A DNA stretch of 64,000 bases from Sulfitobacter sp. F26204 (GCF_026410305.1 NZ_JAPMLQ010000002.1:620001-684000); one strand, 5' to 3'. Numbered from the stretch's first letter, positions 37,081 through 48,689 are shown. The notes: a model not told the origin generated them from the sequence alone. Program-made: numbers and translations.

Positions 37081-38562
37081 ATGAGCAGCCCCACCGTTCC
37101 GCTATCTTCACTTGGTCTAACGGGGCGAGGTGGCGACAATCCCGACATTGCTGGTATTGCTGTGGACAGTCGTTTGGTGCGTGACGGCTTCCTTTTTGCC
37201 GCGATGCCCGGGGCTGTCGTACATGGTGCTGAATTCATTCAATACGCAGTGCGTCAAGGTGCTGTTGCGGTTCTGACCGATACTGCAGGTGCGGGGATTG
37301 CAGCAGATGTGATGGCAGAGGCCGGTGTCACCGTGGTTGTCACCGATACCCCCCGCGAAGCTTTGTCGCGCACCGCCGCACTTTGGTTCGGGGCCCAGCC
37401 CGGAACAATGGTGGCAGTCACGGGAACCAACGGCAAGACATCGGTGTCCACCTTTGTGCGCCAGATCTGGATCGAAATGGGTCTGTCGGCCGTAAATCTT
37501 GGCACAACAGGGGTAGAAGGAGCATGGACCGCGCCTTTGGCTCATACGACGCCGGAACCGATTACCTTGCACAAAGCACTTGCGGAGGCCGCAGCAAACG
37601 GGATCACCCATGGCGCGATGGAGGCATCATCGCATGGTTTGGACCAGCGGCGACTGGACGGCGTGACCCTCAAGGCTGCGGGTTTCACGAATTTCACGCA
37701 GGATCATCTGGATTATCACGAGACCTTTGAGGCTTATTTCGACGCCAAGGCGGGTCTGTTCGCGCGAGTCTTGCCGGAGGAGGGGACCGCCGTGATCAAC
37801 ATCGATGACCGCAAGGGGATCGAGATGGCGGCGATTGCCAAGGCGCGGGGCTGTGAGGTTATCACAGTAGGTCGCGACGGTGGTGATCTGCATTTGACGG
37901 GCCAGCGGTTTGACGCGACAGGACAGGATCTGCGGTTTTCTTGGCAGGGAAAAGACTATCAGAAGCGTCTGAACCTGATTGGTGGGTTTCAGGCCGAAAA
38001 TGTTCTGCTGGCCTGCGGCCTCGTCATCGCCTGTGGTGCGGATGCGTCGGAGGTCTTCGACGTCCTGCCGCACCTGACGACGGTGCGCGGTCGGATGCAA
38101 CTGGCGGCAACCCGCGACAATGGTGCGGCGGTGTTTGTGGATTACGCCCATACACCGGATGCGATTGCCACGGCATTGCAGGCGATGCGACCGCATGTGA
38201 TGGGCCGTTTGGTGGCGATCGTTGGGGCGGGAGGCGACCGTGATGCAAGCAAGCGACCCTTGATGGGGGCGGCCGCGGCGGCCCATGCGGATCTGGTGAT
38301 TGTCACCGATGACAATCCGCGTTCCGAGGATCCGGCCGTGATCAGGACTGCTGTGATGCTGGGGGCACCGGAAGCGACCGAAGTTGGCGATCGTGCCGAA
38401 GCGATTTTGCGCGGGGTGGATGCGATTGGGCCGGGGGATGCCTTGTTGGTGGCTGGAAAGGGACATGAAACAGGTCAGACTGTTGGTGACGACGTGCTGC
38501 CCTTTGATGATGTGGAGCAGGCGAGTGTGGCGGTCGCCGCGCTTGACGGGAGATTGGCATGA
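37081..38562 (+). CDS. murE: UDP-MurNAc-tripeptide synthetase, meso-diaminopimelate adding
   Basis: MurE adds the third stem residue to UDP-MurNAc-L-Ala-D-Glu. The ATP site TGTNGKTSVSTF and the DDNPRSEDP motif, whose Asn-Pro-Arg core recognises meso-diaminopimelate, fit a Gram-negative peptidoglycan. The length is 493 residues. It overlaps murF by 4 bases (ATGA). Confidence 0.97.
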   Translation: MSSPTVPLSSLGLTGRGGDNPDIAGIAVDSRLVRDGFLFAAMPGAVVHGAEFIQYAVRQGAVAVLTDTAGAGIAADVMAEAGVTVVVTDTPREALSRTAALWFGAQPGTMVAVTGTNGKTSVSTFVRQIWIEMGLSAVNLGTTGVEGAWTAPLAHTTPEPITLHKALAEAAANGITHGAMEASSHGLDQRRLDGVTLKAAGFTNFTQDHLDYHETFEAYFDAKAGLFARVLPEEGTAVINIDDRKGIEMAAIAKARGCEVITVGRDGGDLHLTGQRFDATGQDLRFSWQGKDYQKRLNLIGGFQAENVLLACGLVIACGADASEVFDVLPHLTTVRGRMQLAATRDNGAAVFVDYAHTPDAIATALQAMRPHVMGRLVAIVGAGGDRDASKRPLMGAAAAAHADLVIVTDDNPRSEDPAVIRTAVMLGAPEATEVGDRAEAILRGVDAIGPGDALLVAGKGHETGQTVGDDVLPFDDVEQASVAVAALDGRLA

Positions 38563-39986
38563 GCCTTTGGACAAGTGCGGAAGCAGCAGCGGCCACCGGA
38601 GGCCGGGCTGTTGGAGAATGGGTCTGTGACGGGGTCTCGATCGATACGCGAACCCTGCAGCAGGGCGATTTGTTCGTGGCATTGAAGGACCTGCGCGACG
38701 GGCATGATTTTGTGGCCCAGGCCTTGGAAAAGGGGGCGGCGGCTGCCCTGGTGTCCCACGTTCCGGACGGGGTTGCGGCGGATGCCCCCTTGCTGATTGT
38801 GGAAGATGTGCTTGCCGGGCTTGAAGCAATGGGAATTGCCGCGCGGGCACGGACCTCTGCTCGGGTTGCAGCAGTTACGGGAAGCGTCGGCAAAACCTCG
38901 ACCAAGGAAATGCTGCGCGCAATGCTTGCCGATCAGGGGCGCACCCATGCATCCGTGGCCAGCTATAACAACCATTGGGGCGTGCCGCTGACGCTGGCAC
39001 GGATGCCGCGTGAGACAGAATTTGCCGTGATCGAAATTGGAATGAACCACCCCGGCGAGATTGCACCCCTGGCCAAAATGGCCCGGCCTGATGTCGCCAT
39101 GGTGACAACAGTGGCTGCTGCGCACCTGGAAGCTTTTGAGAATGTCGCCGCGATTGCGGTTGAAAAAGCCGCGATATTCGAAGGCGTTGCCGCAGGCGGT
39201 ATTGCGGTGATCAATGCCGACATCGAACACGCCGCGATCCTTATGGCAAAGGCAGTAGACTGTCAGCTTCGTGAGATCGAATTCGGTCTGCACGGGTTCC
39301 AGTTCAAGTTGAAAGACGTCAACGTGCAGGCGCAGGCAACGGTAGTGCAGGCCGATGCCGATGGCATGCCCCTGTTGTTCAAGATTGCTACACCGGGACG
39401 GCATTTTGCGATGAATGCCCTGGGAGCGCTGGCCGTGGTAAAGGCACTTGGCGCGGATCTTGCCTTGGCGGTGCAGTCACTGGGCCGCTGGACTCCCTAT
39501 CGCGGACGAGGCGGGCGCGAAACCATCGTGCTCGACCCGGTTGAAACGCAAATGACGCTGGATCTGATTGATGACAGCTACAATGCCAATCCGACCTCCA
39601 TGGCAGCGGCGCTTGAGGTGCTGGCAGCCTCGGAGGTGACCCATGACATCGGTCGGGTCAGCAAGGGACGCAGGATTGCCTTTCTGGGAGATATGAAAGA
39701 GTTGGGTTCGGATGCCGTTGCACTTCACGCGGGCCTTGCCCATCTGGAAACGACAAAAACCCTGGATGTGGTGCATTGCGTAGGACCATTGATGCGCGCG
39801 CTTTATGAACTCCTGCCTGAACACCAGCGCGGCGACTGGACCGAAACCGCGTCGGAAATGCTGACCGGCTTGCGCCAGAAACTGGATTCCGGGGATGTGG
39901 TGCTGGTCAAGGGATCATTGTCGATGAATTTGGGCGCAGTCGTTGACGCCATTCGCAAAATGGGCCATCGGAAAGATCATGTGTAA
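38559..39986 (+). CDS. murF: UDP-MurNAc-tripeptide--D-alanyl-D-alanine ligase
   Basis: MurF adds D-Ala-D-Ala to complete the pentapeptide precursor. The P-loop is TGSVGKTSTKEM near residue 108, and the C-terminal ligase signature DSYNANPTSM is present. The 475 residues are normal. The gene starts within the murE stop and is followed 42 bases later by mraY. Confidence 0.97.
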   Translation: MSLWTSAEAAAATGGRAVGEWVCDGVSIDTRTLQQGDLFVALKDLRDGHDFVAQALEKGAAAALVSHVPDGVAADAPLLIVEDVLAGLEAMGIAARARTSARVAAVTGSVGKTSTKEMLRAMLADQGRTHASVASYNNHWGVPLTLARMPRETEFAVIEIGMNHPGEIAPLAKMARPDVAMVTTVAAAHLEAFENVAAIAVEKAAIFEGVAAGGIAVINADIEHAAILMAKAVDCQLREIEFGLHGFQFKLKDVNVQAQATVVQADADGMPLLFKIATPGRHFAMNALGALAVVKALGADLALAVQSLGRWTPYRGRGGRETIVLDPVETQMTLDLIDDSYNANPTSMAAALEVLAASEVTHDIGRVSKGRRIAFLGDMKELGSDAVALHAGLAHLETTKTLDVVHCVGPLMRALYELLPEHQRGDWTETASEMLTGLRQKLDSGDVVLVKGSLSMNLGAVVDAIRKMGHRKDHV

Positions 39987-40028
39987 ATAGGGCGGATGCC
40001 CACAAGATAAAGTTGAGGGGCGCGTTGC

Positions 40029-41111
40029 ATGCTCTATTGGTTGACCCTGCTGTCTGATGGTGGTGATTTTTATAACCTGTTTCGGTATATTACCTTTCGG
40101 GCGGGTGGTGCCTTTCTGACGGCGCTGGTTTTCGGTTTTCTGTTTGGCAGGCCACTGATTGCCGTTCTGCGCAAGAAACAGGGCAAGGGCCAACCCATCC
40201 GCGATGACGGCCCCGAAGGGCATTTCGTCAAGGCAGGGACGCCAACCATGGGTGGTTTGCTGATTGTCGGCGCCTTGTTGACCTCGACCATTCTCTGGGC
40301 ACGTTGGGATACGCCTTTTGTCTGGATCGTGTTGTTTGTGACAATCAGTTTTGCGGCCATCGGCTTTGCGGATGATTATGCCAAGGTCAGCAAGCAGGAC
40401 ACCGCCGGCGTTTCCGGCAGGGTGCGCATGGGGCTGGGGCTGTTGATTGCGGTGATCGCAGCGGTCTGGGCCGCCTGGTATCACCCTGCAGAACTGCAAA
40501 ACCAGCTGGCTGTGCCGGTCTTCAAGGATACATTGATCAACCTTGGCCTGTTCTTTGTGCCTTTTGCCGTGGTTGTCATCGTGGGCTCGGCCAATGCGGT
40601 GAACTTGACGGACGGGCTTGATGGGCTGGCAATCATGCCGGTGATGATCGCGGCCGGAACGCTGGGGATCATTGCCTATGTCGTTGGGCGGGTCGATTGG
40701 GCCGCTGATCTGGGTCTGCATTATGTGCCGGGTACCGGCGAGATTCTGGTCTTTGCCGCAGCGGTATTCGGCGGCGGTTTGGGGTTTTTGTGGTATAATG
40801 CCCCACCTGCTGCCGTGTTTATGGGCGATACCGGATCGCTGGCCCTGGGCGGTGCCTTGGGCGCGATTGCCGTCAGCACCAAACATGAGATCGTGCTGGC
40901 AATTGTCGGCGGGCTGTTCGTTCTCGAAGCGATGTCGGTGATCATCCAGGTGCTATATTTCAAGCGCACGGGTAAACGGGTGTTCCTGATGGCCCCGATT
41001 CACCACCACTACGAAAAAAAGGGCTGGTCAGAGCCACAGATTGTGATCCGGTTCTGGATTGTGGCGCTTATTTTGGCGATGATTGGTCTGGCGACGCTGA
41101 AGGTGCGCTAA
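40029..41111 (+). CDS. mraY: Phospho-N-acetylmuramoyl-pentapeptide-transferase
   Basis: MraY transfers phospho-MurNAc-pentapeptide to undecaprenyl phosphate, making lipid I in the inner membrane. About ten membrane segments are visible in 360 residues, with the catalytic and metal-binding stretches [33 protein letters not shown] and [12 protein letters not shown]. It is the last gene of the first dcw block; a palindromic element and the reversed glutaminase gene follow. Confidence 0.98.
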   Translation: MLYWLTLLSDGGDFYNLFRYITFRAGGAFLTALVFGFLFGRPLIAVLRKKQGKGQPIRDDGPEGHFVKAGTPTMGGLLIVGALLTSTILWARWDTPFVWIVLFVTISFAAIGFADDYAKVSKQDTAGVSGRVRMGLGLLIAVIAAVWAAWYHPAELQNQLAVPVFKDTLINLGLFFVPFAVVVIVGSANAVNLTDGLDGLAIMPVMIAAGTLGIIAYVVGRVDWAADLGLHYVPGTGEILVFAAAVFGGGLGFLWYNAPPAAVFMGDTGSLALGGALGAIAVSTKHEIVLAIVGGLFVLEAMSVIIQVLYFKRTGKRVFLMAPIHHHYEKKGWSEPQIVIRFWIVALILAMIGLATLKVR

Positions 41112-41116
41112 CGGGG

Positions 41117-41149
41117 AGGCCCCATGGGGCCTATGAGGGCTCTGCCCTC
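41117..41149. repeat. REP-like palindromic element after mraY
   Basis: A perfect 16-base palindrome AGGCCCCATGGGGCCT is followed at once by GAGGGC-TCT-GCCCTC, and then AAACTCCCGCGGG. This GC-rich layout resembles the short palindromic repeats often placed after genes in Rhodobacteraceae. It lies between two convergent genes and may end both transcripts. Confidence 0.5.
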
Positions 41150-41208
41150 AAACTCCCGCGGGATATAAGGCCAAAAAGAGAAAGGGGTCGGCTGCTTGCC
41201 TTCGCGTG

Positions 41209-42120
41209 TCAGAAGATCGACCAGTTCATTTTGCGGGCCAGCAGGGCCAGGGCTTCAGTCCCCTTGTTGCTATTGCCATAGGTGTTGAGGCCGGGTGACC
41301 AGACGGCAACGGAGGCCTTGCCCGGCACGATGGCAAGGATGCCCCCGCCAACGCCGGATTTGCCCGGTATCCCGACGCGATAGGCAAAATCACCCGAGCC
41401 GTCATAATGGCCGCAGGTCAGCATCAGAGCATTGAGGCGGCGCACACGCGCCATTGAAACCAGACGCGACATCTTGGGAACGCCCATCAGAAACCGCCCC
41501 GCATGGGCCAGTTGCGTGGTGGTCATTTCCACGGCGCAGTGGTGGAAATAAGTTCCAAGCGTCATTTCCGGTGTGCTTTTTAGATTGTTGAAAGACGCCA
41601 GAAAATGCGCGAGAGCAAAATTGCGGTGGCCATGTTCGGTCTCTGATGCGGCGACGGCCTCGTTGATATGAATCTCGTTCGAGCCTGCGGCGGAACGGAT
41701 GAATTGAATGATTTCGGCCAAGGCATCGCGTGGGGCGCGGCCATCCAGCACTTCGTCGGTGGTGACAATTGCGCCTGCGTTGATAAAGGGATTGCGCGGG
41801 CGGCCCTCTTCGCGTTCCAGTTGTACGATGGAGTTGAACGCCCGCCCTGAAGGTTCGCGGCCCACACGTTTCCACAATTGATCGCCGGACCGGCCAAGCG
41901 CGATGGCGAGGGTAAAAACCTTGGTGATGGATTGCACTGAAAACAGGGTGTCGGTGTCGCCCGCGCTGAACACCTTGCCGTCCGCTGTGACCACAGTGAT
42001 ACCAAATTGCGCCGGGTCGACGCGCGCCAGTTCGGGGATGTAATTCGCCGGCTCGCCCCAATTGCCGTCCTCGCGCATTTGGGCGTCAAGATCACGTAGA
42101 AGGGAATTGAGATTGGCGAT
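41209..42120 (-). CDS. glsA: Glutaminase A
   Basis: GlsA hydrolyses L-glutamine to glutamate and ammonia. The serine-lysine catalytic motif is in [10 protein letters not shown], with [25 protein letters not shown] and [12 protein letters not shown] also matching the family. The start is uncertain. Alignment with the E. coli enzyme by eye puts it at codon ATC (42120), which has GGAG 8 bases upstream but is a rare start; the first ATG gives 42078 and cuts into the N-terminal helix, while the far upstream ATG at 42315 would overlap murD. The gene is transcribed against the dcw cluster, between mraY and murD. Confidence 0.85.
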   Translation of the reverse strand: MANLNSLLRDLDAQMREDGNWGEPANYIPELARVDPAQFGITVVTADGKVFSAGDTDTLFSVQSITKVFTLAIALGRSGDQLWKRVGREPSGRAFNSIVQLEREEGRPRNPFINAGAIVTTDEVLDGRAPRDALAEIIQFIRSAAGSNEIHINEAVAASETEHGHRNFALAHFLASFNNLKSTPEMTLGTYFHHCAVEMTTTQLAHAGRFLMGVPKMSRLVSMARVRRLNALMLTCGHYDGSGDFAYRVGIPGKSGVGGGILAIVPGKASVAVWSPGLNTYGNSNKGTEALALLARKMNWSIF

Positions 42121-42193
42121 GGTGCAGGCTCCGGCTTGTGAAGAGCACCTGATGGCATCATGGTGCTCCGACAGTGCTAACAGGGGAAATGGG

Positions 42194-43594
42194 ATGATTC
42201 CAGTACAGGGATTGCAGGATGCGAAAGTCGCGGTATTGGGCTTGGGGCGGTCGGGGTTGTCAGCGGCACGTGCCTTGCGCGAGGGAGGGGCCAAAGCGAT
42301 CTGTTGGGACGACAATCCGGCAGCACGTGAGGCGGCGGAGGGTGAAGGGTTTACCTGTCAGCCGTTCAAATCTGCGCAGGCATTCGAAGGAATTGCGCGG
42401 TTGATCGTTTCACCCGGCATTGCGCATCTCTATCCTGCGCCCAATCCTGTTGTCGGGTTCGCGCTGGAGGCTGGCGTGCCCGTCGATAACGATATTGGAC
42501 TTTTCTTTCAAAGCTTTGCGACCGGTCAGTGGGATAATTTCGAAACCCTGCCGCGTGTTGTGGCAGTCACGGGATCAAACGGAAAATCAACCACTTCGGC
42601 CCTGATCCACCATATTCTGGAACATGTACAGCGTCCCTGCCAGTTGGCGGGCAACATCGGGCGTGGGGTCCTGGATATTGAGCCTGCGGTGGATGGCGAG
42701 GTCGTTGTGTTGGAGTTGTCGTCTTACCAGACCGACCTTGCACGCAACCTGACGCCGGATGTGGCAGTGTTTACCAACCTGTCGCCTGATCATCTGGACC
42801 GGCATCACGGGATGGGCGGGTATTTCGCAGCCAAGCGGCGATTGTTTGCCGAAGGCGGGCCGGATCGTGCGGTGATTGGTGTGGATGAGGATGAAGGGCG
42901 GTTTCTGGCAGGGCAGTTGAGCCAGGGGCCAACGGATGATCGGGTGATCCGTGTGTCGGTTGAGCGCAAGCTGACAGGGCCGGGATGGCAGGTCTTTGCG
43001 CGCAAAGGTTTTTTGTCGGAGTATCGCAAGGGCAAGCAGGTGGCCTCGATTGATCTGCGCCTGGTTGCGGGACTGCCGGGTTCGCATAATCATCAGAATG
43101 CCTGTGCGGCTTATGCGGCCTGTCGGACGTTGGGCTTGGCGCCGAAAGTGATCGAGGCAGCGTTTCATTCCTTTGGCGGATTGCCGCATCGCTCACAAAC
43201 CATTGGTGAACATAATGGCGTACGCTTTGTGAATGACAGCAAGGCGACGAATGTAGATTCGGCGGTTAAGGCCTTGGCCGCGTTCAAGAATATTCGCTGG
43301 ATTTGCGGCGGGCTTGAGAAGGAAGGTGGGCTTGCAGGGCTGTCCGAGGCCGTAGGGTCGGTGAAAAAGGCCTATGTGATCGGGCGCGAGGCGGCGTCCT
43401 TTGCGATGCAGTTGAACGTCGAGGCAGAAGTCTGCGGGACGATGGAGGTGGCAGTGGCGCGGGCCGCAGCGGAGGCCGAAGAGGGTGACGTCGTGCTGCT
43501 GGCTCCGGCCGCGGCAAGTTTTGATCAATATGACAGTTTCGAACGGCGCGGCGAGGATTTTATCGCGCAGGTCCAGGCGGTTACTGGCCACTGA
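42194..43594 (+). CDS. murD: UDP-MurNAc-L-alanine--D-glutamate ligase
   Basis: MurD adds D-glutamate to UDP-MurNAc-L-alanine. The N-terminal [14 protein letters not shown], the P-loop [14 protein letters not shown], and the C-terminal [15 protein letters not shown] are clear; the length is 466 residues. AGGGGAAATGGG precedes the ATG at 42194. It needs its own promoter because glutaminase is divergent just upstream. Its 3' end overlaps that of the reversed BaiN-type gene by 14 bases. Confidence 0.96.
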   Translation: MIPVQGLQDAKVAVLGLGRSGLSAARALREGGAKAICWDDNPAAREAAEGEGFTCQPFKSAQAFEGIARLIVSPGIAHLYPAPNPVVGFALEAGVPVDNDIGLFFQSFATGQWDNFETLPRVVAVTGSNGKSTTSALIHHILEHVQRPCQLAGNIGRGVLDIEPAVDGEVVVLELSSYQTDLARNLTPDVAVFTNLSPDHLDRHHGMGGYFAAKRRLFAEGGPDRAVIGVDEDEGRFLAGQLSQGPTDDRVIRVSVERKLTGPGWQVFARKGFLSEYRKGKQVASIDLRLVAGLPGSHNHQNACAAYAACRTLGLAPKVIEAAFHSFGGLPHRSQTIGEHNGVRFVNDSKATNVDSAVKALAAFKNIRWICGGLEKEGGLAGLSEAVGSVKKAYVIGREAASFAMQLNVEAEVCGTMEVAVARAAAEAEEGDVVLLAPAAASFDQYDSFERRGEDFIAQVQAVTGH

Positions 43595-44759
43595 TCGCCT
43601 GGGCGGCGGCCATGCCCGAGGACCACGCCCATTGAAAGTTGAACCCGCCGAGCCAGCCTGTGACATCCACCGCTTCGCCGATGAAATAGAGGCCGTCGAC
43701 CTGTTTGCTCATCATCGTGGTTGAGGACAGCGCGTTGGTGTCGATACCGCCGAGCGTGACTTCGGCAGTGCGGTAACCTTCGGTGCCATTGGGGAACAAT
43801 TCCCATGCGGCGAGGGTGTCGGTGAGGGCGGTGAGGCGCGTGTCGGACCAATCCGCAAGGTTGCCGGTGAGATCCATTTGCGTGGCAAGGTGATCCACAA
43901 GGCGCGTCGGCAGGTGGCGGGCGAGTTCGGTCGTCAGATTCTTGCGGCCTGCGGTCTGGCGTTGGCTGCGCAGCTTTTCCAACAAGTCATGCGCAGGAGT
44001 GAGGTTGACCGTGACGGGGTCGCCGTCCTGCCAATAAGATGACGCTTGCAGGATCGCGGGGCCGGAAAGGCCGCGATGGGTAAAGAGAAGAGCCTCTTCA
44101 AAGGTGGCGGTGCCAGCCGTGACTTTGGAGGGCAGGGCCACGCCGGAGATGTCGGCAAAGCGGCCACCGGCAAAGGTGAAGGGGACCAATGCGGCGCGGG
44201 TCTCAGTCACGGGGATGTCGAATTGGCGGGCGATGTCATAGGCGAAGCCGGTTGCGCCCATCTTGGGGATGGATTTGCCTCCGGTGGCAATGATGAGATT
44301 TCTTGTCTCTATTTCAATTTTGTTTTCAATAAATTGAAGGTCGATCTTAAAGTTATGATTTAGCTTTGAAATGTTGCTGACGCTGGTGTTGAGGCGCAGA
44401 TCAACCGATGCCTCGTCCATCATCTGACGCAGCATCGCGATAATCTCTTTGGCGGAAGTGTCGCAGAATAACTGGCCAAGGGTCTTTTCATGCCAGGCGA
44501 TGCCGTGGGCTTCGATCAGCGCGATGAAATCCCATTGCGTATAACGGGCCAATGCAGATTTGGCGAAATGGGGGTTCTGGCTGATAAAATTTTCGGGGCC
44601 GCAATACATATTGGTGAAATTACAGCGCCCGCCCCCTGAAATCCGGATTTTTTCACCAGGGGCCTTGGCGTGATCCACCACCAGAACACGCCCACCCGCA
44701 TGGGCGGCGGCCATCATGCCGGCCGCGCCGGCACCTATGATCACGGTATCGTATTGCAT
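43581..44759 (-). CDS. BaiN/HI0933-type FAD-dependent oxidoreductase
   Basis: The 392-residue flavoprotein begins with [18 protein letters not shown] and has [14 protein letters not shown], the signature of the HI0933/BaiN family (RdsA-like), plus [14 protein letters not shown] and a C-terminal [13 protein letters not shown]. The family's physiological role is poorly defined. Codons around 44290-44400 (residues about 120-155; [10 protein letters not shown]...) are visibly AT-rich compared with the rest. It is transcribed against the dcw cluster. An ATG at 44774 would add five residues. Confidence 0.87.
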   Translation of the reverse strand: MQYDTVIIGAGAAGMMAAAHAGGRVLVVDHAKAPGEKIRISGGGRCNFTNMYCGPENFISQNPHFAKSALARYTQWDFIALIEAHGIAWHEKTLGQLFCDTSAKEIIAMLRQMMDEASVDLRLNTSVSNISKLNHNFKIDLQFIENKIEIETRNLIIATGGKSIPKMGATGFAYDIARQFDIPVTETRAALVPFTFAGGRFADISGVALPSKVTAGTATFEEALLFTHRGLSGPAILQASSYWQDGDPVTVNLTPAHDLLEKLRSQRQTAGRKNLTTELARHLPTRLVDHLATQMDLTGNLADWSDTRLTALTDTLAAWELFPNGTEGYRTAEVTLGGIDTNALSSTTMMSKQVDGLYFIGEAVDVTGWLGGFNFQWAWSSGMAAAQAISGQ

Positions 44760-44880
44760 CTTTGGGGCATGCACGGAACCGATGGAACGGTCAAGGCGGC
44801 GAGGCGTGGAACTGTCGTTGGGGCAGGCGCGGAAAAGCCCTAGCCTGTTGCGTCATTTGGGGCTATGATGCGCCGATAGA

Positions 44881-44902
44881 CCCCAAAAATGGGGCTTGCC
44901 CC
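44881..44902. repeat. Overlapping GC-rich hairpins upstream of ftsW
   Basis: CCCC-(6)-GGGG and GGGGC-TT-GCCCC overlap, so the two stems are mutually exclusive. They lie 34 bases before the ftsW start, downstream of the divergent BaiN-type start. Confidence 0.35.
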
Positions 44903-44935
44903 CGGGGCATTCGAGGCAGTGTAAGGCAGACAGTC

Positions 44936-46105
44936 ATGACAGCGATGGCGCATGGCACCGTTCATGTACAGGACGGTGAACCGATATTACCAAAATGGTG
45001 GCGAACCGTTGATCGTTGGGCGTTGTCCTGCGTGTTGATGTTATTTGCCGTCGGCCTTTTGCTGGGTTTGGCAGCCTCGGTGCCACTGGCCGAACGGAAT
45101 GGCTTTCAGCCTTTTCATTATGTGCAACGACAGGCGGTTTTTGGCAGTCTTGCGATCATGGCGATGCTGCTGACGTCAATGATGTCTCCGCTGATCGTGC
45201 GGCGTTTGGCCGTGATCGGGTTTCTGTTTGCCTTTGTGGCGCTGGCCTTGTTGCCGTTTTTTGGCACGGATTTCGGCAAGGGTGCGATGCGTTGGTATTC
45301 GCTGGGGTTTGCGTCCTTCCAGCCGTCAGAGTTTTTGAAACCTGGTTTCGTGGTTGCGGCAGCCTGGATGATGGCCGCTTCGCTAGAGATTAACGGCCCT
45401 CCGGGAAAAGCGTGGTCTTTTGCCTTGTGTATCGCAATTGTGCTGATGTTGGCCTTGCAGCCGGATTTCGGGCAGGCCTGTCTGGTGCTTTTCGGTTGGG
45501 GTGTGATGTATTTCGTTGCCGGTGCGCCGATGATATTGCTTGTCGGTATGGCGGCAATGGTGGTGATTGCCGGAACCGTGGCCTATGCGCATTCCGAACA
45601 CTTTGCACGCCGGATTGACGGTTTCCTCAGCCCGGATGTCGATCCCACGACCCAGCTAGGCTATGCGACGAATGCGATCCGCGAGGGGGGATTGTTTGGT
45701 GTCGGTGTCGGTGAGGGCGAAGTGAAATGGTCACTGCCAGATGCCCATACAGATTTTATCATTGCTGTCGCAGCCGAGGAATATGGTCTGGTGTTGGTGA
45801 TGTTCATCATTGCCGTCTATACCGTAGTTGTGGTTCGGTCCTTGTTGCGCCTGGTGCGTGAGCGGGATCCCTTTATTCGTCTTGCGGGGACGGGGCTGGC
45901 CTGCATGTTCGGTGTCCAGGCGATGATCAATATGGGGGTTGCGGTGCGTTTGCTGCCAGCCAAGGGAATGACCTTGCCCTTCGTCAGCTACGGGGGGTCG
46001 TCGGTGATTGCCTCGGGCATTGCGGTCGGTATGTTGCTGGCGTTCACGCGGACACGTCCGCAGGGTGAGATTTCCGATATTCTGGGTCGGGGGCGGGGAC
46101 GATGA
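44936..46105 (+). CDS. ftsW: Septal peptidoglycan glycosyltransferase FtsW
   Basis: FtsW is the SEDS polymerase that extends glycan strands from lipid II at the septum, working with FtsI. The 389 residues hold about ten membrane segments and the SEDS signatures [36 protein letters not shown] and [14 protein letters not shown] precedes the ATG at 44936; upstream in-frame codons to 44762 are not protein-like. It overlaps murG by 4 bases. Confidence 0.96.
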   Translation: MTAMAHGTVHVQDGEPILPKWWRTVDRWALSCVLMLFAVGLLLGLAASVPLAERNGFQPFHYVQRQAVFGSLAIMAMLLTSMMSPLIVRRLAVIGFLFAFVALALLPFFGTDFGKGAMRWYSLGFASFQPSEFLKPGFVVAAAWMMAASLEINGPPGKAWSFALCIAIVLMLALQPDFGQACLVLFGWGVMYFVAGAPMILLVGMAAMVVIAGTVAYAHSEHFARRIDGFLSPDVDPTTQLGYATNAIREGGLFGVGVGEGEVKWSLPDAHTDFIIAVAAEEYGLVLVMFIIAVYTVVVVRSLLRLVRERDPFIRLAGTGLACMFGVQAMINMGVAVRLLPAKGMTLPFVSYGGSSVIASGIAVGMLLAFTRTRPQGEISDILGRGRGR

Positions 46106-47202
46106 AACCGCCCTTGCTGGTTATTGCGGCGGGCGGGACCGGCGGGCACATGTTCCCGGCGCAGGCCCTGGCCGAAGTCATGCTTGCGCGCGGGTGGCGG
46201 GTACGTCTGTCCACGGATGAGCGCGGCGCACGCTATACGGGCGGCTTCCCCGATGCCGTCGAGATCATGCAGGTCAATTCCGCGACTTTCGCCCGGGGTG
46301 GGGTCCTGGCCAAGGCTGTTGTACCCTTCAGAATCCTGTCCGGAACCTTGGGTGCTGCATGGCGAATGCTGCGCGATCGGCCCAGTGTTGTCGTCGGCTT
46401 TGGCGGATACCCGTCTATACCGGCATTAGGCGCGGCGACTTTGCTTCGACTGCCTCGGATGATCCATGAGCAGAACGGCGTTCTGGGTCGCGTGAACGAG
46501 TTATTTGCCAAAAGGGTCGACAGGGTGGCCTGCGGCACATGGCCGACAGAGTTGCCAGAAGGCGTTGAAGCTGTGCATGTAGGTAACCCGGTGCGGGCCT
46601 CGGTACTGGAGCGGGCGGGCGCGGGGTATATTCCTCCGGGTGATTACCCGATGGAATTGCTTGTGATGGGCGGCTCGCAGGGGGCACGGATCCTTAGTGA
46701 AGTTGTACCGCCTGCGATTGCTGCCTTGCCGATGGAAATGCTGAAGAACATCCGTGTCAGTCATCAGGCGCGGGACGAAGACGGACAACGGGTTGCGACT
46801 TTTTATGCCGAGAACGGAATCAGCGCGGATGTGCAGCCCTTTTTCGAAGATGTGCCGCGACGGATGTCAGAAGCGCAACTTGTGATCAGCCGCGCCGGTG
46901 CGTCAAGCGTTGCGGATATTTCGGTGATCGGACGCCCCTCTGTCCTGGTGCCATTGGCCGCGGCGATCCGAAATGAACAAACCGCCAATGGGCGTGGATT
47001 GGTCGAGGCGGGCGCGGCTGTCATGTTGACAGAGCAGGAAGCGACCCCGGAAACGCTGACTGAGCAGATTGAAACCATCCTCAACATGCCGCAAGTTGCC
47101 TTGCAGATGGCTAATGCCGCATTGTCAGTGGGCAAGCCGGAAGCCGCGGAGGCGCTGGCGGCAATGGTCGAGACCCTCGCAGATCAAGGAAGAAAAACAT
47201 GA
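46102..47202 (+). CDS. murG: Lipid II synthase MurG
   Basis: MurG adds GlcNAc to lipid I at the inner face of the membrane, making lipid II for FtsW. Present are the N-terminal loop [30 protein letters not shown], and the UDP-GlcNAc site [13 protein letters not shown] and [11 protein letters not shown] in 366 residues. Its start overlaps ftsW and its stop overlaps murC (ATGA), so the last precursor steps are coupled. Confidence 0.97.
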   Translation: MKPPLLVIAAGGTGGHMFPAQALAEVMLARGWRVRLSTDERGARYTGGFPDAVEIMQVNSATFARGGVLAKAVVPFRILSGTLGAAWRMLRDRPSVVVGFGGYPSIPALGAATLLRLPRMIHEQNGVLGRVNELFAKRVDRVACGTWPTELPEGVEAVHVGNPVRASVLERAGAGYIPPGDYPMELLVMGGSQGARILSEVVPPAIAALPMEMLKNIRVSHQARDEDGQRVATFYAENGISADVQPFFEDVPRRMSEAQLVISRAGASSVADISVIGRPSVLVPLAAAIRNEQTANGRGLVEAGAAVMLTEQEATPETLTEQIETILNMPQVALQMANAALSVGKPEAAEALAAMVETLADQGRKT

Positions 47203-48620
47203 ATGCTGCCGCTGCAACCAAATTGCCCACTGATGTCGGGCCTATTCATTTCGTTGGCATCGGCGGCATTGGTATGTCCGGGATTGCCGAGGTTCTGTTG
47301 AACCACGGGTACCGTGTGCAGGGCTCTGATCTGAAAGCCTCCAAAATCACCGACCGTCTGGCGGAACTTGGCGCGACGATATTTGTCGGGCAAGAGGCGG
47401 CGAATATTGCCGGTGCTGAGGTCATCGTGATCTCCTCAGCGATCAAGACGGGCAATGCTGAACTGGATGCGGCACGTAATGCCGGTCTTCCGATTGTGCG
47501 CCGGGCGGAAATGCTGGCCGAATTGATGCGGCTCAAGTCCAACATCGCCGTGGCGGGGACTCATGGCAAGACGACAACGACAACCCTGGTGGCGGAACTA
47601 TTGGTGGCCGGGGGTATTGATCCGACGGTGGTAAACGGCGGAATCATTCATGCCTATGGTTCGAATGCCCGTATGGGGCAGGGCGAATGGATGGTCGTCG
47701 AGGCGGATGAGAGCGACGGCACCTTCAACCGCTTGCCCGCTACAATCGCGATTGTGACCAACATTGACCCCGAACATATGGAACACTGGGGTGATTTCGA
47801 TACGCTGCGACAGGGGTTTCTGGATTTCGTCAGTAACATTCCGTTCTACGGGTTGGCCGTCTGCTGCACCGATCACGACGAAGTGCAAAAGCTGGTGGGC
47901 AAGATCACCGACCGGCGCGTGATGACCTATGGCTTCAACGCGCAGGCCGATGTGCGGGCGCGAAATCTGCACTACAAAAACGGTGTGGCGCATTTTGACA
48001 TCCACTTGCAGGCCGAGGATATGGTGATCGAAGGCTGTGCCCTGCCCATGCCCGGCGATCATAACGTGTCGAATGCTTTGGCCGCTGTGACAGTAGCGCG
48101 GCATCTGGGCATGAAACTGGATGAAATTCGCAAGGCTTTGGCAGCCTTTGGCGGCGTTAACCGGCGCTTTACGAAAGTCGGTGAAGTTGACGGCGTGACG
48201 ATCATTGATGATTACGGCCACCATCCGGTTGAGATTGCCGCGGTTTTGAAAGCCGCACGGCAGGCGACCGACGGTCGCGTCATTGCCGTGCACCAACCGC
48301 ACCGCTATTCGCGGCTTAGCCATCACTTTGATGAATTCTGCGCCTGTTTCAATGATGCGGATGTGGTCGGCATTGCCGAGGTGTTTTCCGCCGGAGAAGA
48401 CCCGATCGAGGGCGCGACCCGTGATGATCTGGTGGCGGGGCTGATCCGCCACGGGCATCGTCACGCACGGTCGGTCACAGGCGAGGATGATCTGGCGCGG
48501 CTGGTGCGTGAACAGGCGGGGCCGGGGGATATGGTCGTCTGTCTGGGCGCGGGCACGATCAGCGCCTGGGCCAATGGTTTGCCACAGAAACTGGCGGGGC
48601 TGAAAGGGGCGGCGGCGTGA
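47199..48620 (+). CDS. murC: UDP-N-acetylmuramate--L-alanine ligase
   Basis: MurC adds the first stem residue, L-alanine, to UDP-MurNAc. The N-terminal [15 protein letters not shown]-loop [25 protein letters not shown] and [15 protein letters not shown] are intact in 473 residues. It overlaps murG by 4 bases. Three small membrane protein genes separate it from murB. Confidence 0.97.
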   Translation: MNAAAATKLPTDVGPIHFVGIGGIGMSGIAEVLLNHGYRVQGSDLKASKITDRLAELGATIFVGQEAANIAGAEVIVISSAIKTGNAELDAARNAGLPIVRRAEMLAELMRLKSNIAVAGTHGKTTTTTLVAELLVAGGIDPTVVNGGIIHAYGSNARMGQGEWMVVEADESDGTFNRLPATIAIVTNIDPEHMEHWGDFDTLRQGFLDFVSNIPFYGLAVCCTDHDEVQKLVGKITDRRVMTYGFNAQADVRARNLHYKNGVAHFDIHLQAEDMVIEGCALPMPGDHNVSNALAAVTVARHLGMKLDEIRKALAAFGGVNRRFTKVGEVDGVTIIDDYGHHPVEIAAVLKAARQATDGRVIAVHQPHRYSRLSHHFDEFCACFNDADVVGIAEVFSAGEDPIEGATRDDLVAGLIRHGHRHARSVTGEDDLARLVREQAGPGDMVVCLGAGTISAWANGLPQKLAGLKGAAA

Positions 48621-48689
48621 ACAATGCCTACAGCACTCCAGTGCGTGGATTTTCGGGGTTTCGGATGTGGACAATGAAAGAGCGGTGAG

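Noticed and set aside
39915-40886. 323-codon open frame antisense to mraY
   Set aside because: Composition is typical of the shadow of a membrane protein gene; mraY is unambiguous.
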